DNA from: Peptostreptococcaceae bacterium
GTDB lineage: Bacteria; Bacillota; Clostridia; Peptostreptococcales; Peptostreptococcaceae
Assembly: GCA_025210335.1 (NCBI GenBank)
Contig: JAOARY010000058.1
Span: 1-60,482 of the forward strand
Reading direction: 5' to 3'
DNA length: 60,482 bases
Shown: positions 26,229-35,867 of the stretch, in pieces
How positions within the stretch are numbered: the stretch's first letter is position 1
How the letters are laid out: every line of letters starts with the position of its first letter
Position numbers and translations under genes: made by a program
Notes under the pieces: model-generated
What the model was told of the DNA's origin: nothing
Databases searched by the model: none
Seen by the model: only the letters and a program-made list of their open reading frames with translations

Positions 26229-27555
26229 ATATAATCTTAATAAGCTAAAAAAAATAAATAAAAAACAAAAAAAAGAAAATATAGAACAAATAATGGCTAT
26301 TACAATTACTACTGTTTTTATGGGACAGGTTTATATAAACCCATTTTCTCTTTGGTTTAGATTTTCTTTAGCTGTAGTAATATTATCTTTTTTGTTCATA
26401 TATTTTGAGAAAATATCTATTATAAAAACCAGTTTTATAATAGCTTTTTTCATGTTTATTTTCAGAGCTCTTATAACAGCTTTAGCACAAGATTTAAATT
26501 TAAAGCAGGCTCTTTTTTATTATATGCCTGTTATTATATTTTATATAAGTTATGGATTTTTATTTAAATTTTTTAAAATAAGACAAAAGATTAATAAACC
26601 TATATCTTTTATATTATCTTTATGGATTAGCGATAGTTTGGGAAATATATTAGAAGGAATATTTAGAAGAATTAATCTATACTATGAAGTTAAAAATTTT
26701 GATAAAGCAATAATGACTATAATAGTAATTGGATTCATAAGAGCTATTTTGACTTATTTGATTTACAATATATTTATAAATCAAAAGAAAAAATATGATG
26801 AAAAAAAAGAATATAGTAAATATAAAGAAATTTTATTTTTTACATCAAAATTAAAAAGTGAATTATTTTTTCTAAAAAAATCAAAGGCTGATATAGAAGA
26901 TACAATGAAAAAAACCTATGATCTATATTCTAAATTGGAAGATGATAAATTGAGCAAAGAAGCACTTTATATATCTAGAAATATTCATGAAATAAAAAAA
27001 GATTATAAGCGTGTTTGTTCTGCCATGGAAGATATTCTTTCAAAAAAAATATCTTTAAAAAAAATGAGTCTTGATGAAATTATTGATATAATAGAAGAAA
27101 ATATGGTCAAGCATATTTCAAATATCAATAAAAATATTAAATTAAAAATTACAAATCAAGCAGATATTATAATTGATGAGATTTATCCAATAATAACGAT
27201 ATTAAATAATTTGATTATAAATTCTATAGAAGCAATAGAAATAAATGGATATGTAAAGATTAATTCATATATAGAAGATGATAAATTGATAATAGATGTG
27301 ATTGACAATGGTATTGGATTTTTTAAAGAAGATGAAGATTTATTATTTGAAGTTGGATATTCAACTAAATTTGATGAATTCACAGGCAAGATGTCTACAG
27401 GGCTTGGACTTAGTCATTGTAAATACATGCTGGATAATTATTTTAAAGGAGATTTAATTCCATTTAGAAAAGATGATAAAACTTATTTTAGACTAAAAAT
27501 ATATTTAGATAAATTAAATAATACTAAAGAAAAAAATGGTGATATTGATGTATAG
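26209..27555 (+). CDS. YcbA/GlnK-type sensor histidine kinase
   Basis: The 448-residue protein has about six N-terminal spans (28-200), a coiled linker, and a C-terminal kinase module. The ATP-binding part is clear (NNLIINSIEAIE, DNGIGF, TGLGLSHCKYML). The dimerisation segment around SRNIHEIKKDYKRV carries the likely phosphoacceptor histidine. The layout matches YcbA-like kinases that pair with YcbB-type regulators. ATG 26209 has GAGGG nine bases upstream. It overlaps the metallo-beta-lactamase gene before and the regulator after, so the three form one operon. Confidence 0.85.
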   Translation: MKNIIDKYNLNKLKKINKKQKKENIEQIMAITITTVFMGQVYINPFSLWFRFSLAVVILSFLFIYFEKISIIKTSFIIAFFMFIFRALITALAQDLNLKQALFYYMPVIIFYISYGFLFKFFKIRQKINKPISFILSLWISDSLGNILEGIFRRINLYYEVKNFDKAIMTIIVIGFIRAILTYLIYNIFINQKKKYDEKKEYSKYKEILFFTSKLKSELFFLKKSKADIEDTMKKTYDLYSKLEDDKLSKEALYISRNIHEIKKDYKRVCSAMEDILSKKISLKKMSLDEIIDIIEENMVKHISNINKNIKLKITNQADIIIDEIYPIITILNNLIINSIEAIEINGYVKINSYIEDDKLIIDVIDNGIGFFKEDEDLLFEVGYSTKFDEFTGKMSTGLGLSHCKYMLDNYFKGDLIPFRKDDKTYFRLKIYLDKLNNTKEKNGDIDV

Positions 27556-28420
27556 ATACTATATTGTAGATGATGATAGGGCTATTCAAAGGATTTTAAA
27601 AAATATAATAACAAAAGACAATTTAGGTGAAGTTGTTGGTATGAATATGGATGGGCTGGATGCTCTTTTAGAAATAGAAAACTTAAAGCCAGATATAGTT
27701 TTAATAGATTTATTATTGCCATCTATGGATGGAATAAAAATAGTTAAGGAACTAAAAAAGAAAAATATAAATTCACATTTTATAATGATTTCTGAAGTAT
27801 CATCAAAAGATATGATAAGCAAGGGTTATCAAAGTGGAATAGAATATTTTATAAATAAGCCTATAAATATAATAGAAGTAAAATCAATATTAAATAAGGT
27901 TGAAGAAAAGATAAAAATGAATGATCTTATAAATTCATTTAAAGATGTAATAAAGAAAATGGATTATTTATCATCACCTAAGGATAATGAGATAAATGAA
28001 ATAAATAAAGATAAATTAAAAAATATATTTTTAAATCTAGGAATTTTATCAGATAAAGGTTCAAATGATTTAATTAAATTGATTGAATATGTATATGAAA
28101 ATGAAAATAATTTAATTGATTATAATATGAATGATTTATATGATTACTTGGTAAGAATGTATGAGAAAAATAATATAATAATAAAAAGATCAACTATCGA
28201 GCAAAGAATAAGAAGAACTGTTTTTAAGGCTCTTAAAAATATATCAAGTATTGGAATTGATGATTATAGCAATGAAGTTTTTACTCGTTATGCATATAAA
28301 TTATTTGAATTTGAGGAAGTAAGAAAAAACATGGATTACATATTAAAGAAAAGCAAAGTAAAAGGAAAAGTGAATGTAAAAACCTTTATAAAAGGAATTG
28401 TAATAGAGCTTAATTATTGA
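27548..28420 (+). CDS. YcbB/GlnL-type response regulator
   Basis: The 290-residue protein has a receiver domain (phospho-acceptor Asp54 in VLIDLLLPSMDG, acidic pocket VDDD at 7-10, signal lysine in FINKP) and a C-terminal YcbB-type DNA-binding domain (about 140-290, containing RSTIEQRIRRTVFKALKNI). In Bacillus this family controls glutamine transport and use. Here the next gene, 409 bases on, is a dicarboxylate/amino acid symporter, the obvious candidate target. The start overlaps the kinase by eight bases behind GGTGAT. Confidence 0.88.
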   Translation: MYRYYIVDDDRAIQRILKNIITKDNLGEVVGMNMDGLDALLEIENLKPDIVLIDLLLPSMDGIKIVKELKKKNINSHFIMISEVSSKDMISKGYQSGIEYFINKPINIIEVKSILNKVEEKIKMNDLINSFKDVIKKMDYLSSPKDNEINEINKDKLKNIFLNLGILSDKGSNDLIKLIEYVYENENNLIDYNMNDLYDYLVRMYEKNNIIIKRSTIEQRIRRTVFKALKNISSIGIDDYSNEVFTRYAYKLFEFEEVRKNMDYILKKSKVKGKVNVKTFIKGIVIELNY

Positions 28421-28828
28421 TTAAGCTCTATTTAATTTTAAATAAAATGAAATAAAAACAGTCAGACATTCATATTATTACATGTTAAAAAAACAATTAG
28501 AGTCTTTCTTACTTAAAAGAAAGAATGGGTTATATCTACATTATAACTGTAAAATTAAAAAAGTATAGTCATTTAAGGAAAATTTAAGGTTATTTTAAGA
28601 TTGTTTTATGGTTTTTTTTTATTTAAATAGACAAATTTAAATATTCAAAAAGATTTATACTAATTATTTGTTTGCGAAATAAAAGATAAAAATTTGATAT
28701 ATTAAAAAATTTTTATAAGTCTTATTTTGTATGTAAAAGTATTAAATTGTAGGGAAAAAGTTATCATAAAAATAGAAATTTATTATATTTAATTGTGTTA
28801 ATTTTCAGTTAATGAATAGGAGGAAATT
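28421..28828. other. Regulatory intergenic region before the symporter
   Basis: The 408 bases contain no gene. An inverted repeat TCTTTCTT...AAAGAAAGA (about 28502-28525) and a run of GTTTTATGGTTTTTTTT-like T-rich sequence (about 28602-28620) are possible binding sites for the YcbB-type regulator. AGGAGG precedes the symporter ATG. Confidence 0.4.
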
Positions 28829-30043
28829 ATGAAATTAAAATTAACAACAAAGATTTTTATTGGACTTTTTTTGGGTGTTGTAGTTGGTCTTATGTTGCAA
28901 TCAAATTCATCTATTGCAATGACTTATATAAAGCCTTTTGGGGACTTATTTATTAATCTTATAAAAATGCTTATAGTTCCGCTTGTATTATCATCACTTA
29001 TAGTTGGAGCATCAAGTATAGGAGATATAAAGACTTTAGGTAAAATCGGAGGAAAAACACTTCTTTATTATCTTTTTACAACTGCATTTGCAGTATCAAT
29101 TGGTTTACTTTTAGGTAAATTATTTAATGCAGGTGTTGGTATTAGTATGCCAGTAGAAGTTGTAGCACAAGAAGCAAAAGAAGCACCATCTTTAATATCC
29201 ACGCTTTTAAATGTAGTACCAAAAAACCCTATAAAAGCATTAGTTGAAGGTAATATGCTTCAAATAATAACTTTTGCATTATTCTTAGGAATCGGTGCAA
29301 CTTCATTAGAAGAATCTAAGAGCAAAGCATTTATTAGTTTTTTTGATAGTTTAGCAAATATTATGTATCAAATAACAGGTTTTATTATGAGTTTAGCACC
29401 TTTTGGTGTATTTGCACTTATAACTCCAGTTGTTGCAAGTAACGGAATAGATATATTATTACCACTTATAAAAGTTATAGGAGCAGTTTATATAGGTTGT
29501 GTTATTCAAATTGTGATTGTTTATGGGTTTACAATAAAGGCATTTTCAAAGATGTCACCATTTACATTCCTTAAAGGAATAAGTGAAGCTATGGCAACTG
29601 GATTTAGTACTTCTTCAAGTTCGGGAACTTTACCTGTAAGTATTAAATGTGTTACTAAAAATTTAGGTGTTTCAGATAAGATTGCAAGTTTTGTACTTCC
29701 ACTTGGAGCAACTATAAATATGGGTGGAACAGCTTTATATCAAGGTGTTTGTGCTTTGTTTATAGCTCAAGTATATGGAGTTGATCTTACTTTTTCACAA
29801 ATGGGAACAATAATAATTACAGCAACTCTAGGTGCTATTGGAACAGCAGGTGTTCCTGGTGGTGGACTTATAATGCTTTCTATAGTGTTATCATCAGTAG
29901 GACTTCCACTTGAAGGACTGACTTTGATTGCTGGGATAGATAGAATATTAGATATGGCAAGAACAGTTGTTAATATAACAGGAGATATGGCAGCGTCAGT
30001 GGTTGTTGCAAAAAGTGAAAATGAATTAAAAAAAGTCGCTTAA
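28829..30043 (+). CDS. DAACS-family dicarboxylate/amino acid:cation symporter
   Basis: The 404-residue membrane protein has the SLC1/GltP fold: serine-rich STSSSSGTLPVS hairpin, NMGGTALYQG in helix 7, GTAGVPGGGLIML hairpin, and DRILDMARTVVNITGD in helix 8. The helix 8 arginine that binds side-chain carboxylates is kept, arguing for an acidic substrate such as glutamate, aspartate or a C4 dicarboxylate. The usual NMDGT reads NMGGT. Position behind the YcbA/YcbB-type pair suggests induction by that system. A terminator follows. Confidence 0.92.
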   Translation: MKLKLTTKIFIGLFLGVVVGLMLQSNSSIAMTYIKPFGDLFINLIKMLIVPLVLSSLIVGASSIGDIKTLGKIGGKTLLYYLFTTAFAVSIGLLLGKLFNAGVGISMPVEVVAQEAKEAPSLISTLLNVVPKNPIKALVEGNMLQIITFALFLGIGATSLEESKSKAFISFFDSLANIMYQITGFIMSLAPFGVFALITPVVASNGIDILLPLIKVIGAVYIGCVIQIVIVYGFTIKAFSKMSPFTFLKGISEAMATGFSTSSSSGTLPVSIKCVTKNLGVSDKIASFVLPLGATINMGGTALYQGVCALFIAQVYGVDLTFSQMGTIIITATLGAIGTAGVPGGGLIMLSIVLSSVGLPLEGLTLIAGIDRILDMARTVVNITGDMAASVVVAKSENELKKVA

Positions 30044-30135
30044 TATATTAGAATCAAAAAAAATTAAAATGATTAATATATTTTATATTTTTTAATAAAA
30101 TATACTTTAGTATTCTAAATAAAATAAATACAAAT

Positions 30136-30196
30136 AAAAAGCACTTTTAAGATGATTATGAATTTATTATTCAAAATTATTTTATTAGTGCTTTTT
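30136..30196 (+). terminator. Rho-independent terminator after the symporter
   Basis: AAAAAGCACTTTTAA pairs with TTATTAGTGCTTTTT around an AT-rich interior. Confidence 0.75.
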
Positions 30197-30326
30197 ATGA
30201 TTTTTCATAAATTCAAAATTGAAAAGTATTAGATTTAATACATTTGTAATAATAATTTAAGAGTTTATAAGTAACGAATATGGTAAAATATACGTATTGA
30301 CTATTGTGAGGAATTAAAATAAAATA

Positions 30327-30363
30327 CATAATTAAAAAATTTATTAGGTTTTTTTAATTATGT
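30327..30363 (+). promoter_or_regulatory. 14-base-pair hairpin in a gene leader
   Basis: ACATAATTAAAAAA pairs exactly with TTTTTTAATTATGT around a nine-base loop. It lies 61 bases before the start of the secreted protein gene and has no T tract, so a leader structure or operator is more likely than a terminator. Confidence 0.45.
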
Positions 30364-30423
30364 GAGAGTTTGTTGCTAGATTTATAAGTCTTACTAAATA
30401 CGAATTTAATATAGGGGGCAAAA

Positions 30424-32550
30424 ATGTTAAAAAAAATATTAGGATTAGTTATTATATTTACAATTCTAATGACAAATAATTCTTTTTCATATGAAAATTA
30501 TTTAGAAACTATAGAGGAATCAAAAAATAGAGGAATAATAAATATAGTAGATGATGATTTTGAGTATTTATATATTAAAACTAAAGATGCTTATGTAAAA
30601 TTAGATAAATCTTTTAGAAAACGTTATGAAAAGATAGATGATAAAAATAAAATAAGGGCTTTAAAAGAAAAGGAAAAATTAAAATTTATATCTAATAAAT
30701 TTAAAGTTAGTTATTCACTTGATAATGGAAAATTAAGATACTTAGATAAAGAAATAGATGTAAATGAGATATTAAATCAAAGCATGGCATATTATAAAGA
30801 TATAAAAGGATATTCTTATGGAAATGATGTAAATATAATTGAATTTGATAGAATTAAATTAATATCTTTTTTTATGAATAAGAATGGTTGGGATAGATAC
30901 AATGGTTCTAATAAAAATGGATATTATTATTATTTTGATTTTGATAATAAATTAAAAAAATTAAATATAAATTCACAAATAGAAATAAAAGCACTATTAA
31001 AAGATAATAATCATAGGGTGTATTTGCTTTCTAATGATAATATTTTTATATATGACTATAAAAATGATATATTGGAGAGTTTGCTTGATTTTACAGATAA
31101 AAAATATAATTTAGAATTAACAGATCATAGTTTGGATTTAAATAAAAATATTCAAGATTATAAATTTAAATATTTAGGATTTAAAGCTAATGATATCTAT
31201 TATTTTTTGAATAATAATATTTTTAAATTTGATACTTTAAGCAGAGAATTAACCAAATTAGAAGTATTTTATGATATAGATTTGGATGAATTATATAATG
31301 ATTCAAATGAGGAGATTTATATAACTGAAGATAATATTTATTTTATAAAGAATGAATTAGAAGGAATTTATGATGTTCAAAATGGTATATTTAGATATTT
31401 CAATTCAAATAGATTGAATAAAGAAATAGATAGAAATAAGGTTATAGGAAAGTTTAGACTGGATAATACTATTAAATATTGCTATGAATGCGAAGGTAAA
31501 AAATATTATATAAATACATATAAAATAGATAGTATAAATAATAAAAGATTTATAATAGCCGAAAATCTTGTTGATTTAGGTTATGAAATGATTTGGGATG
31601 AATTAAATAATATAACGATGTTTGAAGAAGCAAAGGAAGGTAATTATATACTTAAAAGTCCAAAGCTTCTTAAAAAATCAGGCAATGTATATGAGAGTGA
31701 TATTGATATAATAATGAAAAGCTATAATTATAGAATATTAAAAGCATATAATATAGGTGGTTATAGTTTGATTGATATTGATGATATTTTTGGTCTTCAA
31801 AAAGATTCTAAAAATAAAAATTATATAAAAGGTAGAGTTTATTTACCTAATAATGAGATTGCAAAAGAAAATATGAGTGGAAATGTAGTTATATTTGATA
31901 TGGATTGTAGGCAAGTACTTGGTAATGAACTTAAAGCTCCATTTACAATAAAGAAAGGGCAAAACTTTGCTGATTATAGCTTAAAATATAAGGATGAAGA
32001 TTTTAGATTTGGATATATGTTTGGTACAGCTTATGAACTTGATGATAATAAAAATTATATAAACAATCTTTTATTAAAAAATGATGGTTCTTATGTTTAT
32101 GATACAAATAATATTTGGAATGTTAAGTACAAATTAGACAATCTAAATCCTAATATAGAGCTTATACAAAAGAAAGAAATTAAAGGTAGAGTTGACTTAT
32201 CTAAACTTGGAGATTGTAGTGAATTTGGGGTAAAAATCATTGTTAGACAAGAAAATAATAACGAAAATAGATATAAACAAGAATTATACACAGAGTATGT
32301 ATATGAAATGCAGTCGAAAAATATATTAGATTTTGATATTAATATTCCTAGTTTTGATGAATATTCAGTTGAATTAAGGATAACTGAAAATGGATTTTAT
32401 AGATCAGATTCAGGAACAGTTTCTGGTGGAGGAGCTCCTGCTGATTTTGTTCATGGGTATATAACTAATGATAAAGAGTTAAATCCAAATAAACGATTCA
32501 AAAAAATATTTAAAAATAATGATGAATTTTTAGAGATTTTTGTTAAATAA
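30424..32550 (+). CDS. Secreted protein of unknown function, paralogue A
   Basis: The 708-residue protein begins with a signal peptide (hydrophobic core about 5-20, ending SFS) and has no further membrane span, so it is exported. It is rich in K, N, D, Y and I. I recognise no catalytic motif. Repeated short segments such as LSNDNIFIYDYKND and LNNNIFKFD suggest a beta-propeller-like N-terminal half; the C-terminal half has an IKGRVYLPN and IKGRVDLSK pair suggestive of beta-sandwich modules. It is clearly related to the protein at 38471-40543 (shared motifs YNIGGYSLI, AENLxxxGxxMxWDxLNNI, ELNP). GGGGGC precedes the ATG. Confidence 0.7.
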   Translation: MLKKILGLVIIFTILMTNNSFSYENYLETIEESKNRGIINIVDDDFEYLYIKTKDAYVKLDKSFRKRYEKIDDKNKIRALKEKEKLKFISNKFKVSYSLDNGKLRYLDKEIDVNEILNQSMAYYKDIKGYSYGNDVNIIEFDRIKLISFFMNKNGWDRYNGSNKNGYYYYFDFDNKLKKLNINSQIEIKALLKDNNHRVYLLSNDNIFIYDYKNDILESLLDFTDKKYNLELTDHSLDLNKNIQDYKFKYLGFKANDIYYFLNNNIFKFDTLSRELTKLEVFYDIDLDELYNDSNEEIYITEDNIYFIKNELEGIYDVQNGIFRYFNSNRLNKEIDRNKVIGKFRLDNTIKYCYECEGKKYYINTYKIDSINNKRFIIAENLVDLGYEMIWDELNNITMFEEAKEGNYILKSPKLLKKSGNVYESDIDIIMKSYNYRILKAYNIGGYSLIDIDDIFGLQKDSKNKNYIKGRVYLPNNEIAKENMSGNVVIFDMDCRQVLGNELKAPFTIKKGQNFADYSLKYKDEDFRFGYMFGTAYELDDNKNYINNLLLKNDGSYVYDTNNIWNVKYKLDNLNPNIELIQKKEIKGRVDLSKLGDCSEFGVKIIVRQENNNENRYKQELYTEYVYEMQSKNILDFDINIPSFDEYSVELRITENGFYRSDSGTVSGGGAPADFVHGYITNDKELNPNKRFKKIFKNNDEFLEIFVK

Positions 32551-32571
32551 GATTTTTTATATTTAATAAAA

Positions 32572-32610
32572 AAATAAAAATAGCTCTTAATATAAAAATA
32601 TTAAGAGCTA
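32572..32610 (-). terminator. Terminator of the minus-strand nitroreductase
   Basis: TAGCTCTTAATA pairs with TATTAAGAGCTA; on the minus strand a T-rich tract follows. It may also end the plus-strand gene before it. Confidence 0.8.
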
Positions 32611-32658
32611 AAAATTTCTAATTTGAGTTTTACTTTATAAATAATATTAGTCTATTTA

Positions 32659-33291
32659 CTATATTATAGTTAAAATTTCATCTAATTCTTTTTTCTTTGG
32701 ACTCTTAGCTTCTCCTTCTAATCTTCCTACTGGGATAGTTGCAGCTAAGAAATATCCATCTTTATTGAAATCTACTGCTTTTGCGATTTCTTTTCCGGCA
32801 TAGTTTTGACTAGTCATCCAACAAGTTCCATAATCCATAGCTGTTGCAGCTGTTATTAAATTTTCTATTGCTGAACCGATACTTTGAATAGCTGGATTAG
32901 CTCTTTTTAATAATTCAATATCTTCATTACTAGCATTTATATTTTCAAGTACATCAAGTCCTGTAGGGATGTAAGAATCCTCTGTAAATACCAATATAAC
33001 ACAAGGAGCATTCTTAAAGAATGTAGAGAATCTTAAGAATTTAGTAAAATTAGTTTTCATTTTTTCATCAGTTATATTTTCTGCTAAAGATGCATTCTTA
33101 TCTTCAACTGCTTTAGCAATCTTATCTATCATATCTTTTTGAGTAACAGCTACAAAATGCCAATTTTGAACATTCTTAGCTGAAGGAGCAACTGATGCAG
33201 CCTTAATCATTTCTTTTATATCACAAGTAGGAACAGCATCTTCCTTAAATTTTCTAACACTTTGTCTATTAAATAAAAAATCTAAATTCAT
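32659..33291 (-). CDS. Nitroreductase-family flavoprotein
   Basis: The 210-residue protein begins with NRQSVRKFKEDAVP, the classic opening of the family, and has APSAKNVQNWHFVAVT for FMN contact and ATAMDYGTCWM in the middle. It likely reduces quinones, nitro compounds or disulfide-type stressors with NAD(P)H. It is divergently transcribed from an AraC-type regulator, with a consensus promoter embedded in an inverted repeat between them, so inducible control is likely. It is not closely similar to the nitroreductase at 18692. Confidence 0.88.
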   Translation of the reverse strand: MNLDFLFNRQSVRKFKEDAVPTCDIKEMIKAASVAPSAKNVQNWHFVAVTQKDMIDKIAKAVEDKNASLAENITDEKMKTNFTKFLRFSTFFKNAPCVILVFTEDSYIPTGLDVLENINASNEDIELLKRANPAIQSIGSAIENLITAATAMDYGTCWMTSQNYAGKEIAKAVDFNKDGYFLAATIPVGRLEGEAKSPKKKELDEILTII

Positions 33292-33310
33292 TTAAAAAAC
33301 CTCCTAAAAT

Positions 33311-33359
33311 AGTTTGATACAAAACTAATTATATTCCTAGTTTAGTTTTATGTCAAACT
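33311..33359 (-). promoter_or_regulatory. Nitroreductase promoter inside a 17-base inverted repeat
   Basis: On the minus strand TTGACA (33356-33351), 17 bases, TATAAT (33333-33328): a perfect consensus. The arms AGTTTGATACAAAACTA (33311-33327) and TAGTTTTATGTCAAACT (33343-33359) are inverted copies with two mismatches; one covers the -35 box and the other the transcription start. This is the geometry of a repressor operator. Confidence 0.8.
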
Positions 33360-33468
33360 TTTTTTACTAAATTGATTTAAAAATATTTCAAGCTTATAAT
33401 TAAATTATTACAAAAAAGATTAGAAGCATTAATATGACGAATATATTAAAAGAAAAGAAGGAGGTTTT

Positions 33469-34383
33469 ATGCAAAATTTTAAAGAAGAGTATTTGTCTCG
33501 TGTAAATTTAGTTATGGATTATATAGAAAATAATTTGCAAAAGGATTTAACAATAGAAGAACTTTCAGACATTGCATGTTTTTCGAGATATCATTTTTCA
33601 AGAATATTTAAGTCTATAACTGGAGAAGGAATCTATCAATATATAAAAAGAATTAGACTTCAAAGAGCAATTCATTTAATTAGAGTCAATAAAAACAAGT
33701 CTATAACAGATATTGCAATGGATGTTGGTTTTAATTTGAGTTCTAATTTTTCATATGCTTTTAAGAAATATTATGGGTTAAGTCCATCTCAAATTCGAAA
33801 TAGCACAAATTCGAAAGTAAATAGCATAATATTGAAAGTAAAAACGGCTCATCAAACATATAATGAAATTAACGGTAGCTACCCAAGTAAAAATATTTTA
33901 GAAGGGATTGATTATATGACAGTTGAGATTAAAGAAATAAAGGATTTGCATGTTGCTTATGTTAGAAGTATTGGAGATTATAATAATGCACATATTGGTT
34001 GGGATAAGTTAAGTAAATGGGCACAGGCTAATAATATAATAAAAGAAGATTCATTATTCTTTGGAATATCATATGATGATCCAGAAGTTACTCCTATTGA
34101 AAATCTTAGATACGATTCTTGTATAACAGTAGATAAGGATGTTAAGGGTTCTATGGATGTAGGTATAAATGATGTACCAGGCGGAAAATTTGGTGTATTA
34201 AGATTCTTTGATGTACCAGCAAACTTATTTAAAGCATATAAATATATGTTTGGCGAATGGTTACCAAGTAGCGGATATGAGGCAGATGATAGATATTGTT
34301 TAGAGTTTTGTATATCAAGTCCTCATGATGATGAACAAGGAAGAATGAAAGTAGATTTATATATTCCAATAAGACCATTATAA
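33469..34383 (+). CDS. AraC-family regulator with GyrI-like ligand domain
   Basis: The 304-residue protein has an N-terminal pair of AraC helix-turn-helix motifs (LTIEELSDIACFSRYHFSRIFK, given in part: IACFSRYHFSRIFK; and ITDIAMDVGFNLSSNFSYAFKKYYG, in part VGFNLSSNFSYAFKKYYG) and a C-terminal GyrI-like effector-binding domain (about 150-304, VEIKEIKDLHVAYVRSIGDY to VDLYIPIRPL). This Rob/SoxS-like arrangement senses hydrophobic small molecules. AAGGAGG precedes the ATG. The divergent nitroreductase is the natural candidate target. Confidence 0.9.
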   Translation: MQNFKEEYLSRVNLVMDYIENNLQKDLTIEELSDIACFSRYHFSRIFKSITGEGIYQYIKRIRLQRAIHLIRVNKNKSITDIAMDVGFNLSSNFSYAFKKYYGLSPSQIRNSTNSKVNSIILKVKTAHQTYNEINGSYPSKNILEGIDYMTVEIKEIKDLHVAYVRSIGDYNNAHIGWDKLSKWAQANNIIKEDSLFFGISYDDPEVTPIENLRYDSCITVDKDVKGSMDVGINDVPGGKFGVLRFFDVPANLFKAYKYMFGEWLPSSGYEADDRYCLEFCISSPHDDEQGRMKVDLYIPIRPL

Positions 34384-34418
34384 ATAATAAATCATATCAA
34401 ATAATATAATAAAAAAAT

Positions 34419-34477
34419 AAAATGTATCCTATAAAATAGATCTTTAAAGAGTCTATATTATAGGGTACATTTTATTT
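34419..34477. terminator. Bidirectional terminator between convergent genes
   Basis: AAAATGTATCCTATA pairs with TATAGGGTACATTTT with further pairing inside. T-rich tracts lie on both strands. It separates the AraC gene from the minus-strand two-component genes. Confidence 0.88.
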
Positions 34478-34517
34478 TAGAAGGGTTTTTCATATTAATA
34501 AAAATATAAAATGTTTT

Positions 34518-35867
34518 TTATGAATTTATAATGATTTCAAATAATACTAAATCATTATGATTAGAAGCCTTGATATTAGCATTATTTAAAACTAATAGCT
34601 TTTTTACTATATATAATCCTATACCTGTTTGACCATCCTCGCCTTTTTTAAACAGGTCAAAGATTTTTATATTTTCATCTAGTTTTTTACCATCATTAAA
34701 AAACTGAATTAATATCTTTTCATCTTTGGTTTTTAGATTAATTAGAATTTTTTTATTTGCATATCTAATTTGATTTTCTAGTAAATTTTCTATTATTATT
34801 TTAAATTGATTGTAATTTGTTCTTATTTCAATATCATCTAAATCGCATATTATATCAAAATCATAATTGTCCAAATGATATTTTGATATTGTATTTATTA
34901 TTAAGTCTTTTAGGTTGAATAAATCTTTATTGTTATCATTTTTATTTAGATAATCAAGTTGATTGATATAGAGTAAGTTATAAGTAAGTCGCTCTAACCT
35001 ATTTGATTCATCCATGATTATGTTTAAATTTTTATTCAAATCCTTATACATGCCATCTTTAATTGCTTGAGTGTAGCTTTTTATTATCATTATAGGTGTT
35101 TTTAATTCATGAGATATAGAATGAAGTTTAAATTTTTGATTTTCGTCAAATTTAAGCAATTCTTTTCTCATATCATCAATGGATTTTCCTAAACGACCTA
35201 TCTCATCATCTCTATTTAGCGATATTTCTTTTTTTAGATTTCTATTTGATATTTCAGATACATTTGCTTCTAGTATTTTTAGAGGTTTTATGAGATAGGA
35301 ACTCAAAAATATTGTGGAAATCAATAGAAGTATAATGCCCAAAAATAATATCAATATAATTTCTTTTAATAAGTTTTTTTCTAATAAATTATCGCTTGGT
35401 TTCCACTTAAATACAGCCCTATAGTAGATTTGTGTTGTATTTTTTATGAATTTTTTATCAGAAGCATTATAATAAGGCAATTTTTTTATAATATAAAGAA
35501 GTTCCTTATCTTTTATATAGATATTATATCTTTTGATATCTTCTTTTTGTTTTAGCACATTGATTTCAATCTTTTTTATTATTTCTTCAGTAAAGAAACT
35601 ATCTATTTTGTTAAATTTTCTTTTAAATTCATCATTTGTTTTTAACCATGTCAAATCTTGAATTTTTCTACTATCATCTTTATTTTTGATAAATGTAGAT
35701 ATATCTTCATCATACGAAGATGAGCTTTGTTCTAAAGTCTTAAAAACATCTTCGTAATAATAATCATTAAAAGCATTTATAAACAAATAAGCTAAAAGAG
35801 AAGATATCAAAATCAAGATAATACTAAAATATATTATCAATTTGAAATTAAGCGATTTAATCTTCAA
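34518..35867 (-). CDS. Sensor histidine kinase
   Basis: The 449-residue kinase has a span (about 8-30), an extracellular sensor of about 130 residues without recognised family, a second span (about 168-190), HAMP, a phosphoacceptor motif SISHELKTPIMI, and an ATP-binding domain ending TGIGLYIVKKLLVLN. The N box reads ENLLENQIRYA. I take TTG 35867 as start, behind AGGTGGTG; an in-frame ATG 35894 would put that site inside the coding region. It overlaps the response regulator gene by 11 bases, so the two are one transcriptional and translational unit. Confidence 0.9.
   Translation of the reverse strand: MKIKSLNFKLIIYFSIILILISSLLAYLFINAFNDYYYEDVFKTLEQSSSSYDEDISTFIKNKDDSRKIQDLTWLKTNDEFKRKFNKIDSFFTEEIIKKIEINVLKQKEDIKRYNIYIKDKELLYIIKKLPYYNASDKKFIKNTTQIYYRAVFKWKPSDNLLEKNLLKEIILILFLGIILLLISTIFLSSYLIKPLKILEANVSEISNRNLKKEISLNRDDEIGRLGKSIDDMRKELLKFDENQKFKLHSISHELKTPIMIIKSYTQAIKDGMYKDLNKNLNIIMDESNRLERLTYNLLYINQLDYLNKNDNNKDLFNLKDLIINTISKYHLDNYDFDIICDLDDIEIRTNYNQFKIIIENLLENQIRYANKKILINLKTKDEKILIQFFNDGKKLDENIKIFDLFKKGEDGQTGIGLYIVKKLLVLNNANIKASNHNDLVLFEIIINS

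Larger units (their letters stand above)
30044..30423. other. Intergenic region with terminator and leader hairpin
   Basis: The 380 bases hold the symporter terminator (30136-30196) and a second hairpin (30327-30363) in the probable leader of the secreted protein gene. No gene is seen. Confidence 0.5.
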
